64,000 nucleotides of DNA from Pollenia angustigena. Lineage: Eukaryota > Arthropoda > Insecta > Diptera > Polleniidae. The stretch lies in contig OV884059.1 in assembly GCA_930367215.1 (NCBI GenBank), forward strand, positions 65,753,393 to 65,817,392, written 5' to 3'. How positions within the stretch are numbered: position 1 is the first letter of the stretch; the number at the start of each line of letters is the position of its first letter. A program made the translations under genes and the position numbers. Below, in pieces: positions 33,822 to 45,660 of the stretch. The notes beneath the pieces are model-generated. The model saw only the letters and a list, made by a program, of their open reading frames with translations. It did no database searches and was not told the DNA's origin.

Positions 33822-34753
33822 TATTTGGAATGGCTGTGAACTTGTTCCATGTTGACTCTCGAAGTTTCAAAACGGTTTTGATAACAAATGGGTGCAATAA
33901 CCCTTTATAAGTATTTTCAAGCGCATGCTTTTATGCCTTAAATGGATGGTAGCCTGATACCTGGGTGCCCATGAATTTTTTATGTACCTATATTTATTTT
34001 TTGTAAACTTATTTTTGTTTTTTAGAGCAGGTATATAAAAATATCTTTTATGGGGATGTGTGGGACATTCCCTTAAAACTATTTTGGATAATTAAGAATT
34101 TTTGCAATTTATAAATACATATAGGCAGGTATTAATATTGTGAAGTGTTAAAAGTGATGTGAATAACAGTTGAAATCAATAATTCAAAATACATTAAAGT
34201 TTATGACGATATAAAGGTATAAGAGCAAAATAGAAGAAATGTGAAAATTAAAAAAAATCGTCAAAAATAATGGCGCAAACTTGCGCACACTTTTTTTTGG
34301 ATTCTTAAATCAGAGATTCCAAATTTTATTGTGGTATCAAACATAATTCGTAGACATGCTAACCTCACCTTTAAAAACCTCTTCTTTTCTTTTGTATAAT
34401 TTGTTTTTTTTTAGCTTTTGAACGAATTGTTTCAACATGAATATTCAACATATTTTAAATTTTTTGTTGCTGTTTTAAATAACTTTTGATCAAACCTTTC
34501 AGCGAAAAAAAAACTTTGTTAAACCTTTATTCGTTTAGCCGCAAAAACATATCATATAAACATCCAGAAACCGAAAAAAAACATTTAAATCTCATATAAT
34601 TTTCTTAACTTTCCTGACTTTAGCAGGGCCTCAGAGCTACAAATCGCAACTAAAAGTCTTCTGTCGAGCTGCGTACTTAGTTCTTAAGATTTCTTAAAAT
34701 TCAGTTTTGCCTTTTTGGCCAGCTTTTCAGGCCAAATACTCCTCTGTGTAACG

Positions 34754-35815
34754 TTTAAAGTTTTGTAATTAGCTCCTGTATAAACCTCTACTGCAGCTTT
34801 TCTATTTTCACTTCAAGGTAATTGGTGTGTACGGTTCTATACGACTGAACATACCAGACTTTTTGTTACTTGTTTTAAATTTGAACTTTAGAACTCTCTT
34901 CTGTCTCGATTTTCATTCAAACCTTTTCAATAAATTGTATTATGAATCCTTTCATAAAATATTTTATTTGCTGTAAAACTGATACAATCCCAGCGGAAAT
35001 TTTAATGAAATTGCAGTCACAAAACTGTATTGGGGGTGGTTGTTTCCGTAATATATTTCCATATGCGTTACATACAAACAATATTCGGTATACATATTAC
35101 GAAAGTGTACCTTGTGTGTACGTTTGGTTCATCATAGACAACATGACAACCCAATTAATCCTCAATTAAGTTGTAGACACAGGTGGTCATTTAATTAGTT
35201 TACTTCTAAAGTCAACTTTATATCAGAGGGACAAAAAGAAAAGAAAAGAGGCCAGAGACTTGTAAAATCTGAGAAAATACAAGCAGAATTATTAAAGCCA
35301 CCATATTGCTTAGATAGTCTTAATGGATGGGAGCAACAAATGGGCACATTAAAATTTAACGAAACAAAACATTATAAAACTAAAATAAGAAGTGAAGGAA
35401 AAACTGGCGACAGTAAAATAATAAAATAAAGGAAATAGAATGAGGCTGTTGTGCAGATGACTGTGGAGAGCCTAACGGATTTAATAGGGGGTTTAAGCAT
35501 TAGCAAAGTTATAGCTTTGCTATTTTTTTAATTATTTCACAAAAACCTTTTCTTTTTCATAATGTGAAATCAGCAAAGAAAGTTGTATCTATTTAATTTT
35601 AAATTTTGTTTTTGTTTATTTTTGTTTTTCACTTAATATAATATATTTAAGTGCTCTATTCTAAGCGAATATGTTTGTTTTTTATATTATCGTCCCTTGT
35701 TGTTGCTTTTAATATTCCTTGACATTAGAACATTGTATTACCAAATGATATACTGGGTCAAGAGCATGAGAACTTTCGGTAGTTTTTCTAAATTTTTGGT
35801 AAATGTGTTTGTTCT
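34754..35815. other. no gene seen
   Basis: AT-rich spacer between the Transib and hAT elements. One 75-codon open stretch (34942-35169) is Cys- and Tyr-containing but has no motif I recognise. Confidence 0.45.
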
Positions 35816-36651
35816 CCCTACCCCAGGGCTGCCAGATAAAATTTTGAATAAATCGTCAATTTCCTAAGAAAAAATAAAAAAATCGTCTTTCACGTTTCGA
35901 AAAATCGGATAACTTAAAATGAAGTATTTTTTAACAATGTTTTGAAACACGACTGAGATTGTTCCAAAGCACAGCGAAAGACGCTACTGCAATCGTTGTG
36001 GGAATCGTTTAAAGGCATTACCATAATGTGCTTAAGTTGGATTAAGCAAATGTGGGAATACATGTAAATCACATGAAGCGAACCATATTAAACTTACGGA
36101 AACTTTTTGTTAAGTTTTATGAAACTGTCATTTGCTTAAGAAAAGTTCGAAACTAATCGCACATTCCGTACGGAATCAAATGTTTTTTGATTTTGTTATA
36201 GTTTTTTTTAAATACATTTGAGAGACTTTTTGGTAACTTTTGACAGTAGGTTAAGCACGGCTATGCATATTATGGTTGGGCTTTAAGACGTGGGTAAAGG
36301 TTATCTATGGAGTCTTTCATGTCAAGAATCGTATGAGACTCATGTAGCTACAACTCGTGAAATGTTCGCCGTATAATTGTTGAAAAATGATTTATACAGA
36401 GAGTTGTAAAAGATTCATTCGATGATGGTTTCACGAAAGATAAGCAAAGTGTTACATTGTTGTTTTTGTACTCTGAAAATTATCATTTCAAGATTTTCTT
36501 AAAACTTTCATATTATAGCCGTACCTAAACAAAAGCAGTACGCGTTTTCAAGTTTTTGAATAGAGCGGCATATTTAATAGTTTAATAGTGAAGTTTGCCG
36601 CTATCGTTAATTAATAATGGCAATTTAGCTATTTTTTGGTCAATCTAACGT

Positions 36652-38141
36652 TTTTATACCCTTCACCACAGGTGGAAAAGGGTATATATAAGTTAGTCAT
36701 TCCGTTTGTAATTTCTACAATATTGATCTTAGACCCTATAAAGTAAAGAGAAGTTGATTTAACGATATCCGTCCGTCCGTCTGTCCGTCTTACGTTTGAT
36801 ATGTGTTTTCCGGAGACTCCAGACATGATAGCGGCTACGTTGTTTTACATTTATGTCACATATAGTCCACCTTTTCTTTTATTGAAATTCAGCCAGATCG
36901 GTTCAACAATGGCTGAGATATGACCAAAAAACCACGACTGCCTCTAATTTTTCCAAAAAATCCCTTGTGGTTGTTGTATTTTTATTTCTTTTTTCTGTAT
37001 ATCTGGATAACGGCAAGAGCCAAAGCTTTAAAATTAGGTACAAACATTTAGGTTATAAATACACACCATCCTACAAAATGTGGGCGGGATTGGAGAAGTA
37101 GGCGTGGTACCTCTCATACAAAAAGTATTAAAAATTGTATAAAAAACCTGAATGTTTTGACTGTAATATGACCTATGGTTACGCCTTATATGTATATCAG
37201 AAGATCGGATCGGATTAATAGAAAATATTTTCTGAAAAACTCGGGAAAATCGGTTCAGATACGAAAAAGTTATGACCAAATATTAATTTTTTTTTGAAAA
37301 ATACCCATTTTCAGGAACCATAGATCTTCCCGAGTCAAAGTTTAATAGCCAAAATAACTGGCAAATTTCTTCTTTAACAAGTCGGTATATAAATCTGTCA
37401 AATCGGTTGAGAAATAGCAGAGTTATGACCAAAATACTGAAATCCCAAAAATTACTCTTTTTTATAATTAAGTTTGTTTTTCATACCCTTCACCGAAGGT
37501 CCTACACCCTATAAAGTAAATATATTCTGGGTCCTTATGCAAAGCGAAGTTCAAATCCGGTTGTCGTCTCTTCTTCCAATCCCCTCACCACCCTTTCGTA
37601 TTTGTTTACATATACTAGCAAAATGCCCAATATGATTTTCGTTATCACCCTTCTTTATTATTTCATATATTTAACGAAATAATTTTAACAAATAGAAACT
37701 AAAAACGATTTAAAAAAAATATTTACCAGTTATCGCTTTTTAAATTTCATTTGAGGGGCTTAAAGCACAAGGGGTTTAAGTGCCTTTTTCTAAAATTGAG
37801 TTTACATATGGAATTAAAGGTAAAGTTCGGAGAAGTTGTTTAGAGCACAAGAGGTGAATGTAGGATTCCCATCCGGACGCTAGATATGGTGAACAATTCA
37901 AGCACTTGACATTTAAATACCTGCTTCGCTTGGAGCACAAGCGAAACAACCGCCTTTGTCTCTTTATTTAAAATAAGTCACTTGAACCCCTTGTGCTTTA
38001 AGCCCCTCATTTATAATGAAGTTTTAAGTATTGTAAATATGTATGTATATGTAAAAATTATTTAGTTGCTCTCTATTCTACTCGCACAATGGTGAAGGGT
38101 ATATTCGGCACAGCGGAATATAGCACTCTTACTTGTTATCT
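36652..38141 (+). repeat. hairpin-ended dispersed repeat, family A, long copy
   Basis: It starts 'tttttatacccttcacc' forming a hairpin with 'ggtggaaaagggtata'. It carries 'gtcattccgtttg', 'cttagaccctataaagta', the tetranucleotide-like 'gtccgtccgtctgtccgtc', and 'tcggttcaacaatggctgag'-type blocks, and ends 'ggtgaagggtata', hairpin TTCGGC-aca-GCGGAA and 'tagcactcttacttgtt'. A second 5' start lies inside at 37483 ('catacccttcaccgaagg', then 'accctataaagtaaatata'), so it is a composite of two family members. It also holds the MITE at 37753. Its short open stretches show no protein signature. Confidence 0.75.
37753..38008. repeat. 256-bp MITE with 4-bp duplication
   Basis: Inverted ends of about 30 bp, GAGGGGCTTAAAGCACAAGG on both sides with one mismatch further in. 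They are flanked by ATTT (37749-37752 and 38009-38012). The empty site can be read in the family A copy at 9413: the plus-strand text near 9545-9575, inverted, is contiguous across the insertion point. An internal 'agcacaag' motif repeats in both orientations. Superfamily not determined. Confidence 0.85.
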
Positions 38142-38449
38142 CTATTTTTATCACTTCTGTTCGTGATACAACGTTGACGCTCTTGCTTAGGTATGGCATA
38201 TCAGCGTAAAAGCTAAGCGAAAGAAAACGTTCCACCTTCCGCTATTGTTAACATTCCAATATTAAAAAACGAACGTGTCAGAAAATTTAATGTTTTATTC
38301 AGACTTTGGAGACTAATAAAAATCATCACATTTTAGAAAAAAAATCAGCAAATCGTCACTTCGCTAATTTCGGAACAAAAAATCGTCAAAATGACGATAA
38401 ATCGTCAAATCTGGCAGCCCTGCCCTACCCCCTTTCGTAGTTGATTTTA

Positions 38450-40006
38450 CACAGAAAGAAAAACACTCGGGATAAATTAATCTTTTTATACTTACTTTAA
38501 TCACGAATCGTACTTAAAACATCAAGTACGAATAACACTAAAAACGTACTTAAATCAATCCTAAATGGGATTACTTTAAAAAATCAATCCCGATATTTCT
38601 TGAAATAAGTATAAAATGCTTAAATCAAGTACAAAAAAGATTAAACTTTTCGTTGAAAGTGCCACCCTCCGGCTTACGCATGTTTTGATTACACTACGTG
38701 ACAATTTTTTGACCAAATGAATTTGACACCTAATCTTTATGTAAAATTGTCCGCTGAATCCGAATATGAAGACAGAATTTTCAAAAGTAGAACAGTTTTC
38801 GAGATATTCCAAAATAACCGTTATTTGTGTTTTTAAAAAAGATGCTGTGACTGAAATACAAATATCCAAAAAATCAAAATTTTAGCCTATTTAAATACGA
38901 ACATTTTGGGCCAAATAGGAACCAGATCGGTGCAAAAATGACAAAGTTACACAAGATTAAAGTTTAATTTTTAGTAACAATAAATATTAAAAATTGCTTA
39001 AAGCTATTGAATTTCTATTTGGGTTAATTTACAAAATCGTCTGTAGCTTTGTCATTTTTGTACCAATATATGGGCGCAAAATGTTCATATTAAAATAATC
39101 TAATGTTGCATGCAATAAAACATTAGGATTTTAAATCATTAGTTTAAAAAAAATAACTTGAAAAGAGCAAAATTGAACAAAATCATAAAATTTTCAATGA
39201 AGCTTGAACTTTTGTCCCCTGTAACTCTGTCATTTCTTGACCAATCTTCACAAGCAATCCATGGTTATTTTAGAAATTTTATAACCTTTCACTAAAAAGA
39301 AAGAATTACATAATCCGTTTACAATTTTTGAAGATATTTGCATTTCAGTCACATCATCTTTTTTAAAAACACAAATAACGGTTATTTAGGTTATTTCGAA
39401 CTTCATATTCGGATTCAGCGGACAATTTTACATAAAGATTAGCTGCCAAATTCATTTGGTCACGACTTTGTTGAAATTTTGTCACGTAGTGTTATCTACA
39501 TATAAACATTAAACAAAGGTCCGGCCAGGCTCATGTGTACCACGAAGGGTTAAAAAGTAAATTTGAAAATTGCGTCTAATTTAGTTTATATTTTTAATTA
39601 AATATGTTCATAATATTTTTAAAGTCAAAACCATATCGGGCATGATGTTGGTGTTTTATCATTCTTTAAGGTGTAAAACGGGTAAGTAATCAATAATTTT
39701 TTCTTTCTAATTTCTTTTTTGGTTTTTTTCAAGAACAAATTGGAGATAAAAATCAACTTTATAATACTAGAATCAAGCGCATTTTGAGATTAATTCAATC
39801 TTAGTTTTACTTAAATCAATCTCATTTTCGGACTACTCTAAGTACGTAATCGGGATTGAATATGGATAATTTAAGTATTTTGGGATTGAAACTCCGTACT
39901 TGCATCAATCTTTCTGTACTTGATTCAAGAAAATCCGAACTCACCGTACTATCAATCCCGCTTCGGATTGATTTGAGTACGTTTGGATGGATTTTTCTTT
40001 TGAGTG
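38450..40006. mobile_element. MITE with CAC(T)CAAAA-type ends, split by a second MITE
   Basis: Left end CACAGAAAGAAAAACACTCG; right end, inverted, CACTCAAAAGAAAAATCCAT. TA lies on both sides (38448-38449 and 40007-40008). Internal blocks 'aatcaatccc', 'tacttaaatcaa' and 'tcaagtac' occur in both arms in inverse orientation. The TA target suggests a Tc1/mariner-type MITE. No coding sequence. The element at 38692-39491 is inserted in its left half. Confidence 0.7.
38692..39491. mobile_element. 800-bp MITE, long inverted arms, TTA duplication
   Basis: CACTACGTGACAA at both ends in inverse orientation, with arms similar over about 150-180 bp ('gtccgctgaatccgaatatg' block and 'aataaccgttatttgtg' block). 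The flanks are TTA (38689-38691 and 39492-39494), the 3-bp TWA target of PIF/Harbinger elements. It inserted into the larger MITE 38450-40006. Confidence 0.8.
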
Positions 40007-40008
40007 TA

Positions 40009-41610
40009 GTAATGAATGTATGTTTGATTAATAAAATGCAAATAATATAATATTTAATTAGTATATTTAATTCTACTTATTAAAAAATTACGTATATTAT
40101 TGCAATTATGACAAAATGACAATTTTAGTAAAAATTAAATTTGTCACAGCTTCAAACATGTTGCCTAAACAATTTTAAATTTTAACGGTGTTTTCAGTTA
40201 TGTGGGATAAAATAAATATTAATAAAATTCTAATAATCAATTAAAACAAATAAATTAAAAGGAATAAAATAAACGTAATATTGTTGTTTTTGTTATATTC
40301 TATAGTAGCTTCTTCACTATTGCTGGGAAGCTCATTATTGTGTTTCACCACTGCTTCCTTCATGTGGTCTAAAATGTAAATTTCTGTGAACTATCATAAA
40401 TGAAGTTAGAAGTTTACAGTATTCCATCGAAAGTGAAAATTATTGTTGTTTTGGGGCACCACTTTTCTAAAAAGCTTTTTGTGCTGCATACGTATACTTA
40501 CTGCTTTGTTGTTGTAATTTTTTATATTTTTTTCTTTTGCTCCTTTTTTTTCTTACGGAAATAAAGAAAAACAAGAGAAAAATTTATATTGTACGTTTTT
40601 GTGCAAGGAATTTGCTGCAATCGCCAAAGTGTAACGTGTAGAGCAAAACAATACTTAACAAACTTTAAGATAGTTAATATGGAGCAAAACGAATGCTTAA
40701 TATACCAGAAACCATAACAAATATTGTGAAGAATGTTTTGAATTCTGAAAGGGGGTATTTTGCCGCAAAAAGGCTTTAGCGACATCATTTTCAATTTTGT
40801 TTTTTTTTTTTTTAATAAATGACTTTATTGGCAACACTTGCATCTCCTAAAATGTCATGGTCACATGAGGTACCGTTAGGTTTTTATAGCAAAAACAATT
40901 TTATCGTAAGCAACAACCTTCATGCAAAATTAACATGAAATAAAATAAAAAAACCTTATCCTTTAAAATTTTGTATTTGTCGCCCAAACTTTTTATGCAA
41001 TTATGCCTCGATATATTAAAAATGGTCGGTAGGTCAAACCAACAATGAGCTAACGATTTGTGCTTGAGTCTCTAGAACCGAAAAAATACTCGGTGCTATT
41101 TTCTGAGTGGTCGTTTTATGAGTCTATTAAGTGCTTAAAAATTAAATTGTCAAATTTAATGGGTTTTCTGAAAATTCTTTTAAATTCTAAAAATCTATTA
41201 AAAACTTTTTTTTCTATACCAAAATGAACTTAGGTAAGAGGGTTCTGTTGTGTTGTGTTTCATTGGAATTTTTTCAGCTGTTGAACTTAAGAACATCGGT
41301 CGTCAAAAATAAGAAAAAACAAGAACTTTATTCTGTGATTTTGAATTGACTTAACGTGCTAAATCCAAATCTGATTGAGTATAATTTTATGGGCTAGAAC
41401 AATATTTTACCCTAAATAAGGCGCTTATGCTAATGCTTTTCATCATAACTTGAGAAAGATTTGTCCGATTTTGATCAAAACAGCTACAAACGAATAAATT
41501 ACCTAGTAGTCAATCGAATAAAATTTTTTATATCTTCAACTGTTTAGGAGTTATTAAAAAATTAGTGGAGATATTTTTTTTTCTTGCATAACTAACTATT
41601 AATAAAAAAA
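40009..41610. other. no gene seen
   Basis: 1.6 kb of AT-rich sequence. Open stretches (for example 40522-40794 minus) are short and Phe/Lys-rich without motifs. Nothing else recognised. Confidence 0.45.
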
Positions 41611-41612
41611 TA

Positions 41613-41960
41613 AGTAAGAAAGTATAGTCGGTCAAGCGCGGTCATATAATGCCTTACCACACAGTATATGAAAACCATTTTTAGTAGTGTTCGCTATTTG
41701 GGACCCATGGCATATCATGAACCCGCCGAAGCAAAGTTATGTAATTAAGGTTAGAATTTATGTAAGATGGGTGATTTTTGGACTACCTGTATATTGTGGC
41801 TATGGTGAAAATTATTTTCGCAAAATTTTATGTTTATAGTAACATTTATAAGGAAGTTATGGCATTAAAAGCTATTGTCGCTAATTGTATGGGAGCTGTA
41901 TTCAAATATGGACCGGTTCCAATAAAATTTTGTAAAATTATTTTGATTACAATAACATAA
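41613..41960 (-). repeat. hairpin-ended dispersed repeat, family B, partial
   Basis: It starts 'aagtaagaaagtatagtcgg' with a decayed hairpin partner 'gcgcggtcatataatgcc' and 'taccacacagtatatg'. Text inside ('tggaccggttccaataaaat') is of the same type as in the other family members. The right border is unclear. Confidence 0.5.
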
Positions 41961-43419
41961 GTTTGGACCAACACTAGAAATTACGGGCATAAAATCTTTA
42001 TAGTTATTTCATATATTTTTTTTAAACGACCAGTGCAATTATTACTTGATAAAAACATGAAATACTTCACTTCTTTTAATTGGTTATCCCTTCAAAAACA
42101 ATCTGAAAGAACTACAATTTCCGTAAACCATCCCCTTCACACTTCCCATCTAAATATTTTTCAAATGAAAAGTTTATTTTTAGAGGAGGTGTAATACTCG
42201 TAGTACAGGGCACATAAAAGTTTTATTGTGACCCAGTTAAACTGGTGAGTTCATTGAATCTGAGAATTTCAACAGCAAAAAGTGAATAAAAGAACACATT
42301 TTGAAAAAATGAATGAATAAATATATGACTAAAAGAAAATATGCGAGTATGAGTTGAATTATTGTGGTATTCTAACTTATTTGTGGTTGCTGGCTGAATA
42401 AAACGTGAAGAAGTTTCAGTAATTTAGTGGAAAAAGAACAGATTGTACCCAAATGGTGTGCAAAAGTATAGGCGGAGGGAAATTTCTAAAAAAAACACAC
42501 TAAACAAAAATTCCATTTTATAAATTGTACATTTTTTTTATCGAGTTTAAACTGCATATAAATTTAAGTAAAGTTCAACTAAACCATCGTTAAAGAATTT
42601 ACTGCGTGCTGCCAATCCCTAGTCGAAGTTGTTCTTAACAAGCAGAACTGAATTTGTAATTGAGGAGGTATGTTCTGGGAAGAATTTATATCGCCTTTAG
42701 AAATTGTTCAACAACAATCGATTATCAATTATAAAGGATTCATTTAAATTTGAAATATTTTAAAGACTGGGTATATTTCCCATTTAAATAGAACAGCCGT
42801 ATTTAAATCAAAATTTGTGCTGGATTCTTTACACTTTGTGGTACTTGTACTCATAAAATATAAAACAGTGTGTGATATTTTATATTAATTTGTTAAGTTA
42901 TCTAAAAAATGTTTCATGTAATAAAAAAAGTAGCTTATTACTTAAAAGATCATGCTACTCTTTTACTTTAAAACAGTTAAACGTAATACTTAAGTTTCAG
43001 GTTTTAAACAAAATATTTTTTTTTTTTTTTTTTTTTTTTGTATTAGAAAATGTTCATCTGTCGTTCTGCAAAAGGTTGTTAGTTTCCCTTCCAAAAATAC
43101 AAACAAATTTCCCAGTTGTCCATGCTTTTTAGATGCTATTAATGGATTGTGCTTGTCAGGCACGGATTCAGGGCGTGAAATTTCCTTATTTTTTTTGGAA
43201 ATCCCAGCAAGGGTTTTTTGTTTTTTTTTTATGGAAGTTCTAACGAAGTTTTCAATAATCCTAATAGTTATTTAATAGATATTTCAAATGAAAAATCTAG
43301 TTTACCGTATTCAAATACTTACTATTCTACATTCAATCCCAGCAGGTGCCATCTACATTCGAAGACTAAACGTTTGACTTGAAAATGCGTGCGGTTGAAT
43401 TATTAATAAGCCCTAGTAA
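41961..43419. other. no gene seen
   Basis: AT-rich; includes a T run of about 25 at 43016-43039. No supported gene or element end. Confidence 0.45.
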
Positions 43420-43647
43420 ATGCAATATTTATGTATGTATGAGTTATATGAATCAAAATTCTATTCGATAATTTTTGACGCAAGCACGAATTTGTCAGGG
43501 AAAAGCCTGATTTCCTTATCTTTAAGATATTTCAGCATGCAACAAAAAGTTCATAGGGAAGAATTTATTGGCTTGATTGTAATCGCATTTGAAGAGGCTT
43601 CAAATGATATTGTTGACGTTGATGTGTCAATTGATGCGAAGGCACTA

Positions 43648-44050
43648 TCATCAATAGGTGGCATGTCATAACGTCCAGTGTCATAGTGTCCATGGACAAG
43701 TACCATAAAGGATTTTCTCCTCTATGGTATAACAAACATGATTATTGGCCGGAATCATGGATTTTCTCCTCTATGGTATAACAAAAACCGGCTTCGCTAA
43801 CTAAAACTTCACTGCATAGACGGCCATCAGCCGGGCGCAAGAATTTTCTCCTCTATGGTATAACAAAAACCGGTTTCGCTAAGTAAAGCTTCTCTGCGTA
43901 GTCGGCCTTCGTTCGGAAACATGGCATATTTTAGAAGCTTAACTTAGCGAAACCGGTACTTGTTATACCATAAAGGAGAAAATCCTTTATGGTACTTGTC
44001 CATGGACACTATGATACTAGAAATTATGACATGCCACCCATCAATAGTGC
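43648..44050. repeat. inverted repeat with internal tandem units
   Basis: Arms of about 85 bp (43648-43732 and 43964-44050) are inverted copies that include part of the hAT coding text (GGTGGCATGTCATAA). Both arms share 'agtgtccatggacaagtacc' and 'ataaaggattttctcc'. Between them 'ttttctcctctatggtataa' occurs three times as a direct repeat, twice followed by 'caaaaaccggyttcgctaa'. An insertion followed by inverted duplication of the flank would explain it. Confidence 0.75.
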
Positions 44051-44497
44051 TTAAAGCTTTGACAAATTTTGGTCTTGACCTAATAAATTGTGTAGGAGAT
44101 GGAACAGATGGGTATCCTCTGATGTCAGCAGAAAATGGTGCTGTTAAAATACTCTGGAAACCGCGACAAATACGAAACAAACGCCTTGCTATTCCCATAA
44201 ATCAAGAAACTCAATTTCTTAAAGCAATAAATTGTCATTAATACAAAAATTTTTATCATTTGTTAAAGAAACGACAAAATTTTTTAAATATAATCATCCC
44301 AAGCGAAACACAGTTTTAGCAAAGTATTTGGGAGCCAAACTCTCTACATTATGCTATCACGACTCAATTTAACACTTTGCAACAAGTGTACATCATAGTA
44401 GAAGCTTTGGAAAAATATCTGAGTGGAAAGGTAGTATCTCTACCTTTATATTTAGGAACTCACTTAGTACTTTTGAATTTATTTGCGGAATATACAT

Positions 44498-45479
44498 TAG
44501 ACTGGTCGCATCTTGTATGGGATTTTTTTTTTTAAATTTAATTGTTTGCGCTGCTTAAAATATGAGGTTTGGTGTAAGAAATCATGACTTAATTTTTCAG
44601 GTCAATCCGACGGTGCCTAGCCGTGCCGGGTGGGGCCCAAAGCTCCCCATTTTATAAAAAAAACATCTTTTCTATCAGATCTTTACAGTTATACTAGTTG
44701 AAAAGCCGAAAATCAAAAATATGACTACGCTACGATCTTCGGCATAGAAAGTACTTCAAGTGTGCCAAATTTCAGCTTCCTATGTCATCAGATGGCTTCA
44801 GAAAGTTGCGGAAAGAATAGGACATACATGCAAACATCCTGACATACTAAGAAATTATATATTGTATAGATAGATTAAAGTATTTGCAGTTTAATATTTT
44901 AGTATGATACGAACGAAAGATTTTTAACTAATTCGGGGTCGCTGAATCCAGTGGTGCTAGCCGTTTTTTTAGGTTAGCTTTAGTTTTCGAGATATAGCGT
45001 TATTTCGAAAATTAAGGATGTTGCACAACATATGTTCGCGCAACTCAAAAACGCTTTAGCTTAGTGAAAAACTAAAAAAAAAAACGAAATTCGGCAATAA
45101 AATTTACTTTAAGAAAGTTAAAACTTTTTTCTTCATATTGGCTTTGGTTTTCGAGATATACCGTTATTTCGAAAATTAAGGATGTTGCACAACATATGTT
45201 CGCGTAACTCAAAAACGCTTTAGCTTATTGAAAAACTAAAAAAACCGAAATTCCGCAATAAAATTTACTTTGATTTTCGGCTTTTCAACTAGTATTACTA
45301 TAAAGATCTGATAGAAAAGATGTTTTTTTTTTATAAAATGGGGAACTTTTTGCCCCACTTGGCACGACTAGGCACCGTCGGATTGAGCTGAAAAATTAGG
45401 ACTTGATTTCTTACACCAAACGTCATATTTTAAGCAGCGCAAACATGTAAATTTAAAAAAAAAAATTGCGACCAGTCTA
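44498..45479. mobile_element. complete foldback element, 8-9 bp duplication
   Basis: The ends TAGACTGGTCGCA are inverted and continue as arms of about 215-220 bp (44498-44716 and 45266-45479). Flanks repeat ATATACAT (44490-44497 and 45480-45487); one more A makes it 9 bp if the outer T is excluded. The centre has a 160-bp unit in direct tandem (about 44975-45115 and 45135-45275) with 'ggatgttgcacaacatatg' in each. No coding frame. It splits the hAT relic. The 8-9 bp duplication and tandemly repeated arms recall Drosophila FB elements, which make 9-bp duplications, but no sequence match to FB is claimed. Confidence 0.85.
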
Positions 45480-45660
45480 ATATACATATTAAGTGTGATA
45501 CTTGATGTAACACAGCCACTTAGTATCATTTTAAAAAAGCAAGATATAGATCTTCAAAAAGGATCAAGCCTTATCAAAACTTTAATCATGAGCCTTGAAG
45601 GGAACATAAATAAAACAAAAGAATATTTCAAAGCGATTTTTGAAAAAGTTTAAGTTATTT

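Larger units (their letters stand above)
30960..34748 (-). mobile_element. Transib DNA transposon (RAG1-like), 3.8 kb, inactivated
   Basis: The terminal inverted repeats are 32 bp and perfect, starting CACAGAGGAGTATTTGGCCT at both ends (30960 and, inverted, 34748). The leading CACAGAG is the RSS-heptamer-like start typical of Transib. The flanking pentamers are TATCG (30955-30959) and TAACG (34749-34753), four of five matching, in line with the 5-bp duplication of this superfamily. The minus strand encodes a transposase related to RAG1 between 33821 and 31922. Perfect ends with a decayed gene suggest it moved while its own transposase was supplied elsewhere, or that ends are conserved by chance. 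Confidence 0.85.
35824..38422. mobile_element. hAT-type non-autonomous transposon with nested repeats
   Basis: The ends are inverted, CAGGGCTGCCAGAT on each side. They are flanked by an exact 8-bp duplication CCCTACCC (35816-35823 and 38423-38430), diagnostic of hAT. Subterminal AATCGTCAAT and AATCGTCA blocks recur inside both ends. There is no transposase text. About 1.5 kb of its 2.6 kb is a later family A repeat (36652-38141), so the element itself is about 1.1 kb. Confidence 0.85.
43420..45660 (+). pseudogene. hAT transposase remnant, broken by two foldback insertions
   Basis: Separate plus-strand pieces of one protein. 43438-43671 reads FYSIIFDASTNLSGKS (first catalytic D) and VHREEFIGLI. 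44019-44241 reads KALTNFGLDLINCVGDGTDG (second D region). 44386-44450 reads a VEALEKYLS-like helix. 45500-45655 reads IILKKQDIDLQ and LEGNINKTKEYFKAIFEKV. This order and wording are those of DUF4371-type hAT transposases related to THAP0/ZMYM proteins. An inverted duplication (43648-44050) and a foldback element (44498-45479) split it, and stops occur between pieces. No N-terminal zinc finger or C-terminal dimerisation end was found. Degraded hAT relics like this are non-functional. Confidence 0.65.

Noticed and set aside
34942..35169. Small Cys-containing open frame as a secreted peptide
   Set aside because: No signal peptide with cleavage site, no paired cysteine spacing and no neighbouring exon; chance frame in AT-rich DNA.
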